Position numbers and translations under genes: made by a program. Shown one piece after another: positions 41,484-41,563 of a stretch of 41,563 bases of DNA. The notes beneath the pieces were generated by a model. The model did not search any database. It was not told the DNA's origin and saw only the letters and a program-made list of their open reading frames with translations. The DNA comes from Acrasis kona. Lineage: Eukaryota > Heterolobosea > Eutetramitea > Acrasida > Acrasidae. The stretch's first letter is position 1. Every line of letters starts with the position of its first letter. The stretch covers positions 1 through 41,563 of the forward strand of contig JAOPGA020001182.1 in NCBI GenBank assembly GCA_026419775.2, read 5' to 3'.

Positions 41484-41563
41484 TTAAATTCTTGGTCTTT
41501 TATTGAATTCATTTGGTACGCTTTGGCCACCTTGACCAATTCCATCAACATCTTGATCCTCTA
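41484..41563 (-). CDS. C-terminal end of a minus-strand gene cut by the window
   Basis: The reverse strand reads EDQDVDGIGQGGQSVPNEFN then KRPRI and a TAA at 41486-41484. 26 codons are visible in one open frame that runs off the edge. It lies 9 bp after the convergent epsin stop. The tail is hydrophilic; the family cannot be told. Confidence 0.45.
   Translation of the reverse strand, partial: EDQDVDGIGQGGQSVPNEFNKRPRI

Overview
This is a compact eukaryotic nuclear window. It has intron-poor, AT-rich intergenic DNA, very short introns (31-47 nt in all but one case, GT..AG, often with a CTAAC or TTAAC branch-like motif about 10 nt before the acceptor) and very short 3' ends, with AATAAA commonly touching or overlapping the stop codon. 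The gene mix points to a free-living protist: a trypanosomatid-style receptor adenylyl cyclase, a Zn2Cys6 regulator outside fungi, a full endocytic set, a RES-complex subunit and a TFIIIB subunit. My best guess is a discobid, probably a heterolobosean (Naegleria/Acrasis-like). That is an inference; no rRNA or other taxonomic marker is present.

Layout. Positions 1-2700 (minus strand) hold the start of a PWWP/LEDGF-like chromatin gene (cut by the window edge), a HAPSTR1/C16orf72-like gene and a thiamine pyrophosphokinase. 3200-6450 holds a 7-TM receptor-like protein and a His-rich 2H phosphoesterase, convergent with an unknown multi-pass membrane protein. 7291-12221 is the largest system: an eight-exon receptor adenylyl cyclase with a signal peptide, three tandem periplasmic-binding-protein-like ectodomains, one TM helix and a class III cyclase domain. 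12361-13552 is an I29/C1A cysteine protease. 14863-18334 is exportin-4, convergent within 5 bp with a PIP kinase. 19933-23828 carries an unknown nuclear-looking protein, BDP1 (TFIIIB) and a secreted protein. 23979-25289 is a Zn2Cys6 transcription factor, followed by 1.7 kb with decayed coding traces. 27022-32508 holds an unknown nuclear protein, BUD13, a DUF2306 membrane protein, two small coiled-coil genes (one AIRIM/C1orf109-like) and a small secreted protein. 32537-41563 holds a START-like membrane-anchored protein, a second adenylyl cyclase with a Cache-like sensor, AP-2 alpha and epsin head to head, and the last codons of another minus-strand gene.

Functional links. Two adenylyl cyclases with different sensor domains, a 7-TM protein and a PIP kinase suggest surface signalling. 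AP-2 alpha, epsin and the PIP kinase all belong to PI(4,5)P2-dependent clathrin endocytosis. There is no operon-like organisation. The most interesting items are the receptor cyclase and its two closely spaced compensating reading-frame breaks, the stop-codon/poly(A)-signal fusion, and the protist versions of LEDGF, HAPSTR1 and AIRIM. I found no tRNA, rRNA, CRISPR, transposon or viral gene.
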